64,000 nt of DNA from Cellulomonas gelida. Its GTDB lineage: Bacteria; Actinomycetota; Actinomycetes; Actinomycetales; Cellulomonadaceae. The number at the start of each line of letters is the position of its first letter. Position 1 is the first letter of the stretch. The position numbers were made by a program, and so were the translations under genes. The stretch covers positions 78,978 through 142,977 of the forward strand of contig NZ_BJLQ01000007.1 in assembly GCF_006538725.1 (NCBI RefSeq), read 5' to 3'. Under the pieces are notes generated by a model, which was not told the origin of the DNA, ran no database searches, and saw nothing but the letters and a program-made list of their open reading frames with translations. This document shows, piece after piece, positions 56,652-64,000 of the stretch.

Positions 56652-57449
56652 GGGGCACTCCTTGGCAACGGTCGGGCGGCACGCCGGGCGCGCCGCGGGC
56701 GTCGTCCTCGACACCCTCACCGCCTCTTCCGACGTGGGCCCACGTCTGGATGCACCTGATTCATCCTGGTTCGCCGGGCCAGTCGTTCCGCCCGTCGGCG
56801 GACATGCGCGCCGGCACCGCGCGCGACATCGCCGTCGAGTGCGGGCCGGCTGAACGCGCCACCCCCCCACTGCCGCGCGGTCCTCCGTGGGCGACAGCGA
56901 GCGCAGCCCGTGGCCGACGAGGAACCCCCTCGTAGGTGGGGCTCCGTGGGGATCGAAACCACAACCCGCGGATGAGTAGTGGCAGGCCGACTGGACATCA
57001 TCCGACGCCATCGAAAGCGCCGCTGACCTGCAGACAAGCGTTCACTGGACCTCATCGGCCAGAGGGAGCGCTCACGAGTGTCGAGAGTGACTCTGGAATG
57101 ACCCCGGATCGAGATCGAGGACGCCGACTCACGAGCGTGCGACACGCCGGCTGCCGCCAGGAGGACCTGTGGGTGGGCCTACGGGGCGGCGACGGAGCCA
57201 CCTGGCTAGCTCAGCCCGAGGTGACTATCCGGCAGCGGCTCACGTTCGAAGACTTCAACGAGGCCCAGGCCTCCGGAAGCGTGATCCCGGGCGGTCACTT
57301 GAACTACGTGCTGGGCCGCGCGTACGCGGTAGACGCGGCGTACGCAGTCCCGTATCGTCTCCAGTGCCCGAGGCAGTAGCCGAGGGAAGTCGAAGGCTCG
57401 AGACCCGTCCGGACGGTCGTGGCGCTCGGGCCTTACGCATGTCCCGGCA
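56652..57449. other. Island boundary region without a confident gene
   Basis: About 800 bp separate the fasciclin start from the next recognisable gene. The left part should hold the fasciclin promoter. At 56941 a tRNA fragment begins and the sequence becomes visibly less G+C-rich. An open frame of 147 codons (56936-57379, plus) reads through the tRNA fragment; its last ~50 codons (LTFEDFNEAQASGSVIPGG...) could be a degraded gene, but I see no family. Confidence 0.5.
56941..56973 (-). repeat. Partial tRNA-Lys copy (distal attachment-site repeat)
   Basis: This corresponds to the anticodon-stem 3' side, variable loop, T arm and acceptor 3' strand of the tRNA-Lys at 61099-61171, with two mismatches. 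The 5' half is absent, so it is not a functional tRNA. Confidence 0.85.
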
Positions 57450-57971
57450 TCAGATGTTCACGACCTTCGTGACGAGCGGCATCGCTCGCTTACGGAAGTC
57501 CCCACCGCGCGCGTATGCCCAACCGATCGCGTCCGGGACGGCCAACAGCGGCTCGGCCGATGCGAGACGGTGCTCGTACTGGACCCGCTCGGTGCAGCCG
57601 AGCTCGCGAACCAAGCGGTACAGCTGCTGGCGATCGCGCGCGTCCTGGGTTTCGTCGCACTCGAGCGTCACCCGCGCGGTCGGCTCGAATGCCAGCGGAC
57701 GGACGAGCGTGTCGATACAAGCCTCACGTGCGGCAATGTTCGTCTTGTAGCCGACTGCGTGATAGATCGTCACCCGCAGCCCAGCCTTCGCGAACGCGCT
57801 CAGGATCGTGCGTCTACGCGCATCGGTCTCCGTCTTCATGTGGATACGGCTCTGCTTCGGCAGGTGGAGCGAGCGGATGGCACTCCTGGCGGCGCCCAGG
57901 TCGGCGGGTAGCACAACGCTCGCGATGAGCAGGTATGGACCTGCCTTCGACTCGTCGACGAACACGTGCAC
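57450..57971 (-). CDS. DUF3800-like protein, island-borne
   Basis: The 173-residue protein begins MHVFVDESKAGPYLLIASVVLP, the start typical of DUF3800-like RNase-H-fold proteins. HMKTETDARRRTILSAF, AAREACIDTLVRPL and VTLECDETQDARDRQQLYRLVREL follow. Acidic residues in VDES and ECDETQD could form a metal site. Function is not established. I recall many similar genes scattered in actinobacterial accessory regions. GTG 57971 is the start. It lies inside the tRNA-Lys island, left of the transposon-like unit. Confidence 0.75.
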   Translation of the reverse strand: MHVFVDESKAGPYLLIASVVLPADLGAARSAIRSLHLPKQSRIHMKTETDARRRTILSAFAKAGLRVTIYHAVGYKTNIAAREACIDTLVRPLAFEPTARVTLECDETQDARDRQQLYRLVRELGCTERVQYEHRLASAEPLLAVPDAIGWAYARGGDFRKRAMPLVTKVVNI

Positions 57972-58211
57972 CCGACAGACTCCTGACTCGTGTGGACCTG
58001 GCGTCGTGACCCTAACGGCGGTATGTCACTCGGACTACGCCGTGCGGTTCCTGCGGTAACAGAGACAAGCACGGCACCCCTCACAACGTCTCGTGCTGCG
58101 CCGCGATGACGCTCTTGGCAGGCGCTGAGCGCGTCCGGACTCCTAGGACGTGTCTCTTAACCGGTGCGCGCGATGATGAGCGGCGCTATCGGCGCATGGG
58201 AGCATCGCGTC

Positions 58212-58691
58212 GTGGAACCCCGGAGTAGCGTCTCCTCGGTGCGCAGCCGTGACTCGGGAGAGAACCGCCCGACCTGTCGTCGCTGCGGCAAGGACGTCGT
58301 CGCGAATGCGGCTTCGTTCGACGTGTTCGAGCAGATGCACTACACGTGCTTCCACTACGCGTTCGAGCACCTCGGCGATCCCGATGTCGAGTGCCGCGCA
58401 GGTGGCTGCCCGGCCGCAGGTATCTCGGTCGGCTCGCTGGCTGAGCGTATGGGTCCCGTCGACATCGCGGCCGCGGGCAACACGCTCGTTCCCGCGGTGC
58501 TCGCCCTGAGGCGCCTCCATTTCGACGTGAGCCAGGACGCGGAACGCTGGGTGGCCCGATTCGGTCGGGCGCGGTTCATTGCGGACGACCCGGTCACCCT
58601 CCTCGGGCTCGTCAAGCTTGCCGAGACCCGCACACCGTGGCGCGCGACGGACAGCGAGATCGACGAAGTCCTGGGGGAGTTCGATCTGTAG
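58212..58691 (+). CDS. Unknown cargo protein with Cys pairs
   Basis: The 159-residue protein has TCRRCGKDVVANAASFDVFEQMHYTCFHYAFEH and VECRAGGCPAAGI, whose Cys residues could bind zinc. A helical C-terminal part resembles nothing I know (DPVTLLGLVKLAETRTPW). The GTG at 58212 is preferred because GGGAG precedes it; a GTG at 58164, directly after the inverted end, would add 16 residues. It sits inside the transposon-like unit. Its small size, unknown fold and accessory location are compatible with an immunity or antitoxin role, but nothing proves that. Confidence 0.6.
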   Translation: MEPRSSVSSVRSRDSGENRPTCRRCGKDVVANAASFDVFEQMHYTCFHYAFEHLGDPDVECRAGGCPAAGISVGSLAERMGPVDIAAAGNTLVPAVLALRRLHFDVSQDAERWVARFGRARFIADDPVTLLGLVKLAETRTPWRATDSEIDEVLGEFDL

Positions 58692-58767
58692 GACGTCAAC
58701 CGCGGCCAGGTCTCGAGTCACCGCGACGACTCGTCGTCGGATCCGGCCAGCGTGGCACGATCGGTGC

Positions 58768-59088
58768 GTGGGAGAACTCGAGCTTTCGGACGACTGGTGG
58801 GCACGTCACGATCCGGAGCGACCTGCTGAGGACAGCTTCGCGGCGGTCCTTCGAGAGATCGAGCTGGAGTTGGGCCCTGACCACGATCTGTTCGGTCAGG
58901 TCGTGCGGGTGGAGGCGCGCTTCGGCCTCTCTGATGACGTCGTGGTCAGACTGGTCGATGGCGCGTTCGCACTCGTTCACCCGACGTGGAGTGCGAGCGT
59001 TGAGTCTCCGCCATGGCCGACGTCGACCCGGCTTGGAGATGCGGCGGCTGCGTGCCGGGCGATCACTGACTGGGAGCAGTGGCGCTGA
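58768..59088 (+). CDS. Unknown small acidic cargo protein
   Basis: The 106-residue acidic protein is rich in Trp and Asp: ELSDDWWARHDPERPAEDSFAAVLREIELELGPDHDLFG, RFGLSDDVVVRLVDGAFALVHPTW, ending AITDWEQWR. The compact alpha/beta pattern and the DWEQW ending are seen in many small proteins from polymorphic-toxin immunity neighbourhoods, but no family is firmly recognised. GTG 58768 is the start. The stop lies 10 bp from the stop of the convergent transposase gene. Confidence 0.6.
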   Translation: MGELELSDDWWARHDPERPAEDSFAAVLREIELELGPDHDLFGQVVRVEARFGLSDDVVVRLVDGAFALVHPTWSASVESPPWPTSTRLGDAAAACRAITDWEQWR

Positions 59089-59097
59089 AAGCTGGAG

Positions 59098-59979
59098 TCA
59101 GTCCCGCAACCAGACGATGATCGCTGCCAGGACAGCGCCGCCGCGATAGGTGATGGCGAGCTTGTCGTAGCGAGTGGCGAGTCCGCGCCAGTGCTTGAGG
59201 GCGTTGAAGGACCGCTCGACGACGTTGCGACCGCGGTAGGCGTCAATGTCGTAAGTGACGGGTCGCCCTCCGCGTGAGCCGCGCCTCTTGCGGTTTCCTT
59301 GCTGGTCGCGCGGTTCGGGGACGACCGCGACGATCCCGCGGCGGCGCAACTCGGTCCGGATTGCCCGGGAGGAGTACGCCTTGTCCGCCAGCACCGAGTC
59401 CGGTCGAGTGCGCGGACGCCCTGGGCCCAGCCGCGGGACGCGAATCGCGTTCAGAACCGGCAGACACATCGGCGCATCGCCGCCCTGCCCCGGTCCGACG
59501 AGGACGGCCAGCGGCCGGCCGCGTCCGTCGACCGCGTGGTGGATCTTCGTGGACAGCCCGCCGCGTGAGCGGCCAATCGCGTGGTCAGCGGGCTCGGATA
59601 TCTGATTCTTGTGATTCGCATTGGCCCCTGTGGCGCGGGGCAGGGTCGCGGCGTGCTGATGGGCGCGGTTGATCGTGGAGTCGATCGAGACGGCCCAGTC
59701 GATCTCGCCGGCCGCGTCGGCCTGAGTGAGCAGGCTGGTCAGGACGTTGTCCCAGGTGCCGTGCCTGGAGAACCGGGCGTGACGCTTCCAGACGGTCTGC
59801 CAAGGGCCGAACTCCGCCGGCAGGTCGCGCCAGGCGACGCCGGTTCGATAGCGGTAGACGATGCCCTCGACCACCTGCCGGTGATCTCGGAACCGGCGAC
59901 CGGGCTTGCCCACGTCCGAAGGCAGCAGTGGAGCGATTCGCTCCCACTGAGCATCGGTCTGCACCGCACGACGAGACAC
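59098..59979 (-). CDS. IS5-family DDE transposase
   Basis: The 293-residue protein has the N-terminal HTH-like DUF4096 region (QTDAQWERIAPLLPSD, GIVYRYRTGVAWRDLPAEFGPWQTVWKRHARFSRHGTWDNVL). The DDE catalytic residues lie in SIDSTINRAHQHA, SVLADKAYSSRAIRTELRRRG and RNVVERSFNALKHWRGLATRYDK. It reads through without frameshift and looks intact. GTG 59979 lies 31 bp inside the right inverted end. The frame remains open upstream beyond the element end and is not counted. Confidence 0.93.
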   Translation of the reverse strand: MSRRAVQTDAQWERIAPLLPSDVGKPGRRFRDHRQVVEGIVYRYRTGVAWRDLPAEFGPWQTVWKRHARFSRHGTWDNVLTSLLTQADAAGEIDWAVSIDSTINRAHQHAATLPRATGANANHKNQISEPADHAIGRSRGGLSTKIHHAVDGRGRPLAVLVGPGQGGDAPMCLPVLNAIRVPRLGPGRPRTRPDSVLADKAYSSRAIRTELRRRGIVAVVPEPRDQQGNRKRRGSRGGRPVTYDIDAYRGRNVVERSFNALKHWRGLATRYDKLAITYRGGAVLAAIIVWLRD

Positions 59980-60025
59980 CAACGCAGCATCCCCGCCCTC
60001 CACGGCGGAGGTTGAGAGACACGCC

Positions 60026-60514
60026 CTAGTCGCCGGCACCACCTGTCTCTCCGCGTCTCAGCGGGATAATCTTCCGGTTCTCGCTGCTTCGTCCATCGCG
60101 CCATACGAGAAGGACTGTGAACCGCCGGTAGCCGCGCCGACCCTCGTGGACACCACCCGGCAGCACGAACGGAATCGGATAACGGCTTCCAGCGTCGAGC
60201 GAAGCGAGGGGGAGCTCTCCAGCGTCCAAGGCTTCCAGCTTCAGCTCTTGCCCGTCGGGCCCGGCGACCGTGACTCGTACCTGGGTGGCGTCTGCTGGCC
60301 CACGGTTGCGCAGCACCAGGTGATACCCCGTCTGCGCGACCCCGCCAGTGGGCAGCACGATCCGCGCCATGTCGTTGAGGCGGTGCAGGTAGACGGTGAC
60401 AGCCGCGCGCTTCGCCGCCCGACGTGCACCGAGTGCCACGGAGACCGCCGTAACGAGGGAAACGGCCACAGCGAGAGCCGCGAGACCGATCGTCCACCAC
60501 TCGAAGGTGCTCAC
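60026..60514 (-). CDS. Unknown membrane-anchored protein, 3' end possibly altered by insertion
   Basis: The 162-residue protein has one N-terminal hydrophobic helix (STFEWWTIGLAALAVAVSLVTAVSVAL), then a soluble beta-rich domain (YHLVLRNRGPADATQVRVTVAGPDGQELKLEALDAGELPLASLDAGSRYPIPFVL). This resembles the small immunoglobulin-like domains of unknown proteins. Its stop codon TAG is part of the CTAG that borders the transposon-like unit, so the original C-terminus may have been longer. Translation starts at GTG 60514. Confidence 0.6.
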   Translation of the reverse strand: MSTFEWWTIGLAALAVAVSLVTAVSVALGARRAAKRAAVTVYLHRLNDMARIVLPTGGVAQTGYHLVLRNRGPADATQVRVTVAGPDGQELKLEALDAGELPLASLDAGSRYPIPFVLPGGVHEGRRGYRRFTVLLVWRDGRSSENRKIIPLRRGETGGAGD

Positions 60515-60590
60515 TGGCTCACTCTGGCGTGAATGCCGCCCCCGTGGCCATCGATACTTGGCCAGATGACCTCTGGCCTTGCCTAGCGAA

Positions 60591-61037
60591 GTGCAAAGGG
60601 GCGATGACATCATCCTGCGCGTCGGGGATGGTGGCCGCCGATGGGAGCTCTCGTGGACGCGGCGGGACGCGGCGTTCCTGCGCGACGTCATTGAAGCGGT
60701 GGTGGATGGCCGCGTCACGGAGATATTCGGGCTCGCACGCTCCGAGGTCAGGGTGACGCTCCGCGATGGCACCGTGGCTGAGACCGCTCAAGCAGACGTG
60801 CCACTCGGGTGCCTTCCCGGCCCGTGGCGGCGTAGGAGCCAAGTGCGGCGCGTCGACTACGTCTCGTACCGCCGAACAAAGCGCGGAGAGCGGTGCCCGA
60901 GGCGAGCGGCGAGGCTCCATGACGCGTCCGCAAACATCCGTCCACATCCTGCGACCAAGTTGCTGCCACACACTGACCAGTGCCCGATAAATGGGACACG
61001 GTCCCGGCTGCTGCCGTGGCGCCAAGACAGCCGGTGA
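60591..61037 (+). CDS. Unknown island protein, probably 3'-extended or decayed
   Basis: Residues 1-90 look like a coherent domain (DDIILRVGDGGRRWELSWTRRDAAFLRDVIEAVVDGRVTEIFG, VRVTLRDGTVAETAQADVPLGCLP, VRRVDYVSYR). The last ~55 residues are Arg/His/Pro-rich and look like read-through of non-coding sequence. I suspect a lost original stop. GTG 60591 is one possible start and TTG 60579 another. It is divergent from the membrane-anchored gene with ~75 bp between. Confidence 0.4.
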   Translation: MQRGDDIILRVGDGGRRWELSWTRRDAAFLRDVIEAVVDGRVTEIFGLARSEVRVTLRDGTVAETAQADVPLGCLPGPWRRRSQVRRVDYVSYRRTKRGERCPRRAARLHDASANIRPHPATKLLPHTDQCPINGTRSRLLPWRQDSR

Positions 61038-61098
61038 CCAGCACAAACACTCTGTGCGCCTGGGCAGACTCAGGATCGAGTGGAACGCAAAGGTCTGG

Positions 61099-61171
61099 TG
61101 GGCCCCGTGGGGATCGAACCCACAACCCGCGGATTAAAAGTCCGCTGCTCTGCCGGTTGAGCTAGAGGCCC
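61099..61171 (-). tRNA. tRNA-Lys (anticodon UUU)
   Basis: On the minus strand the 73-nt sequence folds as a tRNA. The acceptor GGGCCTC pairs with GGGGCCC (one G-U) and the discriminator is A. The D arm has GCTC..GAGC. The anticodon stem GCGGA/TCCGC has loop CTTTTAA (anticodon TTT), and the T arm is GTGGG-TTCGATC-CCCAC. CCA is not encoded. It is the intact attachment-site tRNA at the right edge of the island. Confidence 0.95.
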
Positions 61172-61317
61172 GGGTGGTGAGGCGGTCCATCCGTGGAGCC
61201 CTCGGACCACCACCCGCGTCGTTCGCCAGTCACGCGAGGGTGGCCGGCGAGGACGAGGTCGAAGGTACCGCGTGTGACGCGCTGGGCTCGATCTCGGCGA
61301 GACCTGCGGCCGTCGCG

Positions 61318-61794
61318 TCAGAGGGAGCGCGACGCCAGGTACCGCCGGACTGTCTCCGCCGAGGCGGCGTGGTCGACGACGTCCGGCTCACCCGACGTCG
61401 TCAGGGTCCCCACGACCTCGCCGTCGACCCGCAGGGGCACGGACCCGCCGTGCGCCTTGAAGCGGTCGTGGTCGACGTCGGCGCGCTCGTCGAAGGGCGT
61501 GCCCGCGGCCTCGTGGCGCCGACGGACCAGCAGCGACGCCTCGCCGAAGCGGTGCACCACCCGCGCCTTGCCCTCGAGCCAGGGCAGGTTGCCAGCGCCG
61601 GTCGAGCCGGTCATGGCCAGGAAGACCGTCTCGCCGTGCAGCTCGACTCGCACCGCGAGGTTCGCGCCGCGCTCGCGGATGACGGCGACGGCCAGCAGAC
61701 CGAGGTCCACGGCGTCGTCCTGCGTGAACGCCGGCAGGTCGAGGACGGGCTCGGCCTCGAGGTCGGCGACGGTGAAGGTGGGGAGCTCGGTCAC
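61318..61794 (-). CDS. UPF0303/GlcG-HbpS-like protein
   Basis: The 158-residue protein has the UPF0303 pattern: DAVDLGLLAVAVIRERGANLAVRVELHGETVFLAMTGSTGAGNLPWLEGKARVVHRFGEASLLVRRR, then HGGSVPLRVDGEVVGTLTTSGEPDVVDH. The family belongs to the heme-binding HbpS/GlcG fold; function in bacteria is unclear. GTG 61794 is chosen because the family starts close to LPTFTVADL. It is monocistronic. Confidence 0.85.
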   Translation of the reverse strand: MTELPTFTVADLEAEPVLDLPAFTQDDAVDLGLLAVAVIRERGANLAVRVELHGETVFLAMTGSTGAGNLPWLEGKARVVHRFGEASLLVRRRHEAAGTPFDERADVDHDRFKAHGGSVPLRVDGEVVGTLTTSGEPDVVDHAASAETVRRYLASRSL

Positions 61795-61853
61795 GGGCCC
61801 ATCTTGCGGCATGCCGGGACACGATGACCGCAACGACCCCGGATGCACGGCTG

Positions 61854-62573
61854 CTAGGCCGGGAGGACGTACCGGTACATCAGCAGGTAGTGCAGCACCG
61901 AGGCGAGCACCACCAGCACGTGCCAGATCTCGTGGAAGCCGAGAACGCCGGGCAGGGGGTTGGGCCGCTCGACGACGAACACGACGAACCCGATGCTGTA
62001 GACCAGCCCACCGGCGGCCATCAGCACGTACGCCCCCACGGGCAGGGTGACGCCGGCCCCGACGAGCACCACCGGCATCCAGCCCATCGCGATGTACAGC
62101 GTGTTCGTCACGTACTTGGGCAGCTCGCGCAGCGCCGACCGCAGCGCGATGCCGACAGCGGCGACCGCCCAGACGGCTCCGAGCACGGCCCAGCCGAACG
62201 CGTTGCGGAACAGCACCAGCACCAGCGGCGTCACCGACCCGGCGATCAGGACGAACACCGACGCGTAGTCGAGCGTCCGCAGCACGCCGTTGACGCGTGG
62301 CCCCCGGTCGATGCCGTGGTGCAGCGTGCTGGCGACGAACAGCAGGAGCACGGAGGCTGCGTAGACGCTGAGCCCGACGATCTTCCAGAGGTCACCCTGG
62401 GTGACCGCCTGGGTGACAAGCACGGCGCCTCCGACGAGCGCGAAGCAGCTCGCTGCGAGGTGCGAGACGGTGTTGATCCGCTCGTCGGTGACGTGCACGC
62501 TGCCGTCGCGGCTGAGCCGTGGCGGTGGGGCCGTCGTCGGCGTCGGCGTGGTGCGTGCGGACGTGGTCTCCAC
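61854..62573 (-). CDS. Hemolysin III/PAQR-family seven-helix membrane protein
   Basis: The 239-residue protein has a polar N-terminal ~30 residues and then seven membrane helices with the family landmarks. These are NTVSHLAASCFALVGG (with the conserved His), ASTLHHGIDRG, LDYASVFVLIAGSVTPL and FHEIWHVLVVLASVLHYL near the C-terminus (His pair). PAQR proteins are thought to bind zinc and may act as membrane-lipid hydrolases; the 'hemolysin' name is historical. ATG 62573 follows an AGGAGGAA stretch. Confidence 0.92.
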   Translation of the reverse strand: METTSARTTPTPTTAPPPRLSRDGSVHVTDERINTVSHLAASCFALVGGAVLVTQAVTQGDLWKIVGLSVYAASVLLLFVASTLHHGIDRGPRVNGVLRTLDYASVFVLIAGSVTPLVLVLFRNAFGWAVLGAVWAVAAVGIALRSALRELPKYVTNTLYIAMGWMPVVLVGAGVTLPVGAYVLMAAGGLVYSIGFVVFVVERPNPLPGVLGFHEIWHVLVVLASVLHYLLMYRYVLPA

Positions 62574-62687
62574 CGTTCGTTCCTCCTGGTGAGCCGTCGA
62601 CCCGGCTCGTCCGGGAGCCTACCCGCGCGTGCGACGCGCACGGCGGCACACGTCCTACGCGGTCACTGCGCGGTCGAGTGCCCGGTG

Positions 62688-63152
62688 CTACCGGCGGGGT
62701 TCGAGGACGACGATCGCGGTGCGGCGGTTGCGGCGGGCCGTGTACGAGGCGAGGTTCTCGTCGGTGACGAGGTACGCGGCCCACAGCCGGTCACGCTCGG
62801 CACCCTCGGCCTCGCGGGCGCGCACCGCCAGGCGGCCACCGTCGGGCAGGTCGACCGTCGCGTCCGGCGTCGCCTGCAGGTTCAGCCACCAGGCCGGCTC
62901 CGGGTCCGCCCAGCCGTTCATGGCCATCGTGACGAGGTTCGGGCCGTCCTCGAGGTACGCGACGATCGCGGCGCGCTCGGCGCCGGTGCGTCGGCCGGTG
63001 GTGCGCAGCACGATCGTGCCCCACTTGCCGGGCTTGGGCTTCCACAGCCCGCGGCGCCCCCGCGTGACGCGGTAGATCGCGCGGTGCACCACCCACGCGG
63101 TGCGGATGAACCAGCGCGGGGGGAGCCGCTTCGTCGGCGCGTCACCGGTCAC
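62688..63152 (-). CDS. Deazaflavin/F420-dependent nitroreductase-like protein (DUF385)
   Basis: The 154-residue protein has GKWGTIVLRTTGRRTGAERAAIVAYLEDGPNLVTMAMNGWADPEPAWWLNLQATPDATVDL, the DDN/DUF385 pattern (TTGR.SG..R......DG....V.S.GG...P.W..NL). AREAEGAERDRLWAAYL follows. Members bind F420 or flavin in a split beta-barrel. The gene starts at GTG 63152 with GAGGGGG upstream. The physiological role is unknown. Confidence 0.88.
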   Translation of the reverse strand: MTGDAPTKRLPPRWFIRTAWVVHRAIYRVTRGRRGLWKPKPGKWGTIVLRTTGRRTGAERAAIVAYLEDGPNLVTMAMNGWADPEPAWWLNLQATPDATVDLPDGGRLAVRAREAEGAERDRLWAAYLVTDENLASYTARRNRRTAIVVLEPRR

Positions 63153-63241
63153 GTGGGCCCCCTCGTGGGAATGGGCGCGACACGGTCGACAGTACCGACG
63201 AGGGCTGCCCGGGCACACCCTTCATCGATGGCGAGACGTTT

Positions 63242-63269
63242 CGGCTCGTCGCGCGAAAGCCAAACGTTT
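63242..63269. promoter_or_regulatory. Operator candidates upstream of the xylanase gene
   Basis: AAACGTTT (63262-63269) is a perfect palindrome of the AANCGNTT class about 93 bp before the xylanase ATG. TTTCG/CGAAA arms (around 63239-63257) lie just upstream. A LacI- or ROK-type regulator could bind; the elements are short and could arise by chance. Confidence 0.4.
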
Positions 63270-63307
63270 ATGTCCGTTGACCGCGTCTGAGGCCGGTCGG
63301 AGAGTGA

Positions 63308-64000
<693 letters not shown>

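Larger units (their letters stand above)
58143..60029. mobile_element. Transposon-like unit: 20-bp inverted ends, two cargo genes, IS5-type transposase
   Basis: CTAGGACGTGTCTCTTAACC (58143-58162) and the complement of 60010-60029 match at 18 of 20 positions in inverted orientation. Each is bounded outside by CTAG, which fits a 4-bp target duplication known for the IS427 group of the IS5 family. The transposase gene lies at the right with its promoter end near the right terminus. Two short genes lie between the transposase stop and the left terminus. No inverted end is found directly after the transposase stop, where a plain insertion sequence would end. The unit may therefore move its cargo, or the left end may be a relic of another copy. 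Confidence 0.65.
56941..61134. mobile_element. tRNA-Lys-associated genomic island
   Basis: Bases 56941-56973 repeat 61102-61134 (the 3' half of the tRNA-Lys gene) at 31 of 33 positions in the same orientation, exactly 4161 bp apart. Integrating elements that target tRNA 3' ends leave such flanking repeats, with the complete tRNA at one end and the partial copy at the far end, as here. Gene content inside is mostly unknown proteins and a transposase, and the DNA is less G+C-rich. No integrase gene was recognised, so the element is probably a decayed remnant. Confidence 0.7.

Noticed and set aside
60980..61165. 61-codon frame ending at the tRNA
   Set aside because: Its sequence (PRGDRTHNPRIKS) is the familiar translation of a tRNA gene and not a protein.

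Overview
The window is very G+C-rich chromosomal DNA from an actinobacterium, most likely Cellulomonas or a close relative. This rests on its secreted plant-polysaccharide enzymes (a GH5 mannanase with CBM2, a GH48-Fn3x3-CBM2 exocellulase built like the Cellulomonas fimi CbhB I remember, a GH62 arabinofuranosidase with a ricin-type CBM, the start of a GH10 xylanase, an intracellular GH2 beta-galactosidase), a mycothiol synthase gene, frequent GTG starts and many 4-nt ATGA/GTGA stop-start overlaps. The genus is an inference from remembered sequences; no search was run.

Layout. 1-1236: 3' part of a mannanase gene. 1344-9951: flavoprotein monooxygenase (minus); the overlapping set mshD, ppk, Nudix/histidine phosphatase (plus); the PhoU-like DUF47/Pit phosphate pair; an unknown protein (minus). 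10133-16134: sugar/H+ symporter, a MarR regulator with two upstream palindromes, a 14-TM drug exporter, a second MarR, a NERD protein and MsrB. 16351-20187: GGDEF-EAL protein, a TasA/camelysin-like secreted protein, a SipW-type signal peptidase and a small second substrate-like protein. 20226-28051 (minus): a BBE-type FAD oxidase, then a tightly overlapping six-gene operon. Read 5' to 3' on the minus strand it is response regulator-PIG-L deacetylase fusion, ATP-grasp, PHP phosphoesterase, processive GT2, 58-aa membrane protein and hybrid-free histidine kinase. 28204-35269: LLM monooxygenase and FMN reductase pair, M15 carboxypeptidase lipoprotein, two tandem PQQ-type propeller proteins, Nudix, secreted peptidoglycan-binding protein. 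35588-38851: GH48. 38930-49157: stress membrane protein, aldo/keto reductase, 54-aa membrane protein with GT39, two near-duplicate methyltransferases, GNAT, a NarL-type two-component pair and an MMPL exporter. 49264-54251: remnant of a sugar ABC permease, GH2, a REP-like hairpin pair, GH62. 54564-56651: ArsR/SRPBCC pair and a fasciclin protein. 56941-61171: a tRNA-Lys-associated island. 61318-64000: UPF0303, hemolysin-III-like, F420/deazaflavin-type nitroreductase and the start of the xylanase.

The most unusual content is (1) the six-gene operon in which a two-component receiver domain is fused directly to a PIG-L/LmbE deacetylase and co-transcribed with a kinase and a processive glycosyltransferase, suggesting a phosphorylation-controlled surface-polysaccharide pathway; (2) a 4.2-kb island between a complete tRNA-Lys(UUU) gene and a 33-nt copy of its 3' half; (3) inside that island, a 1.9-kb unit with 20-bp inverted ends outside two cargo genes and an IS5-like transposase, with CTAG on both outer sides; (4) the SipW/TasA-like cluster beside a c-di-GMP protein; (5) palindromic elements upstream of the secreted glycosidases, including a 12/14 match to the CebR/CelR operator.

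Limits: start codons are often ambiguous at this G+C content, functions rest on recognised motifs rather than database searches, and regulatory sites are sequence-symmetry calls only.
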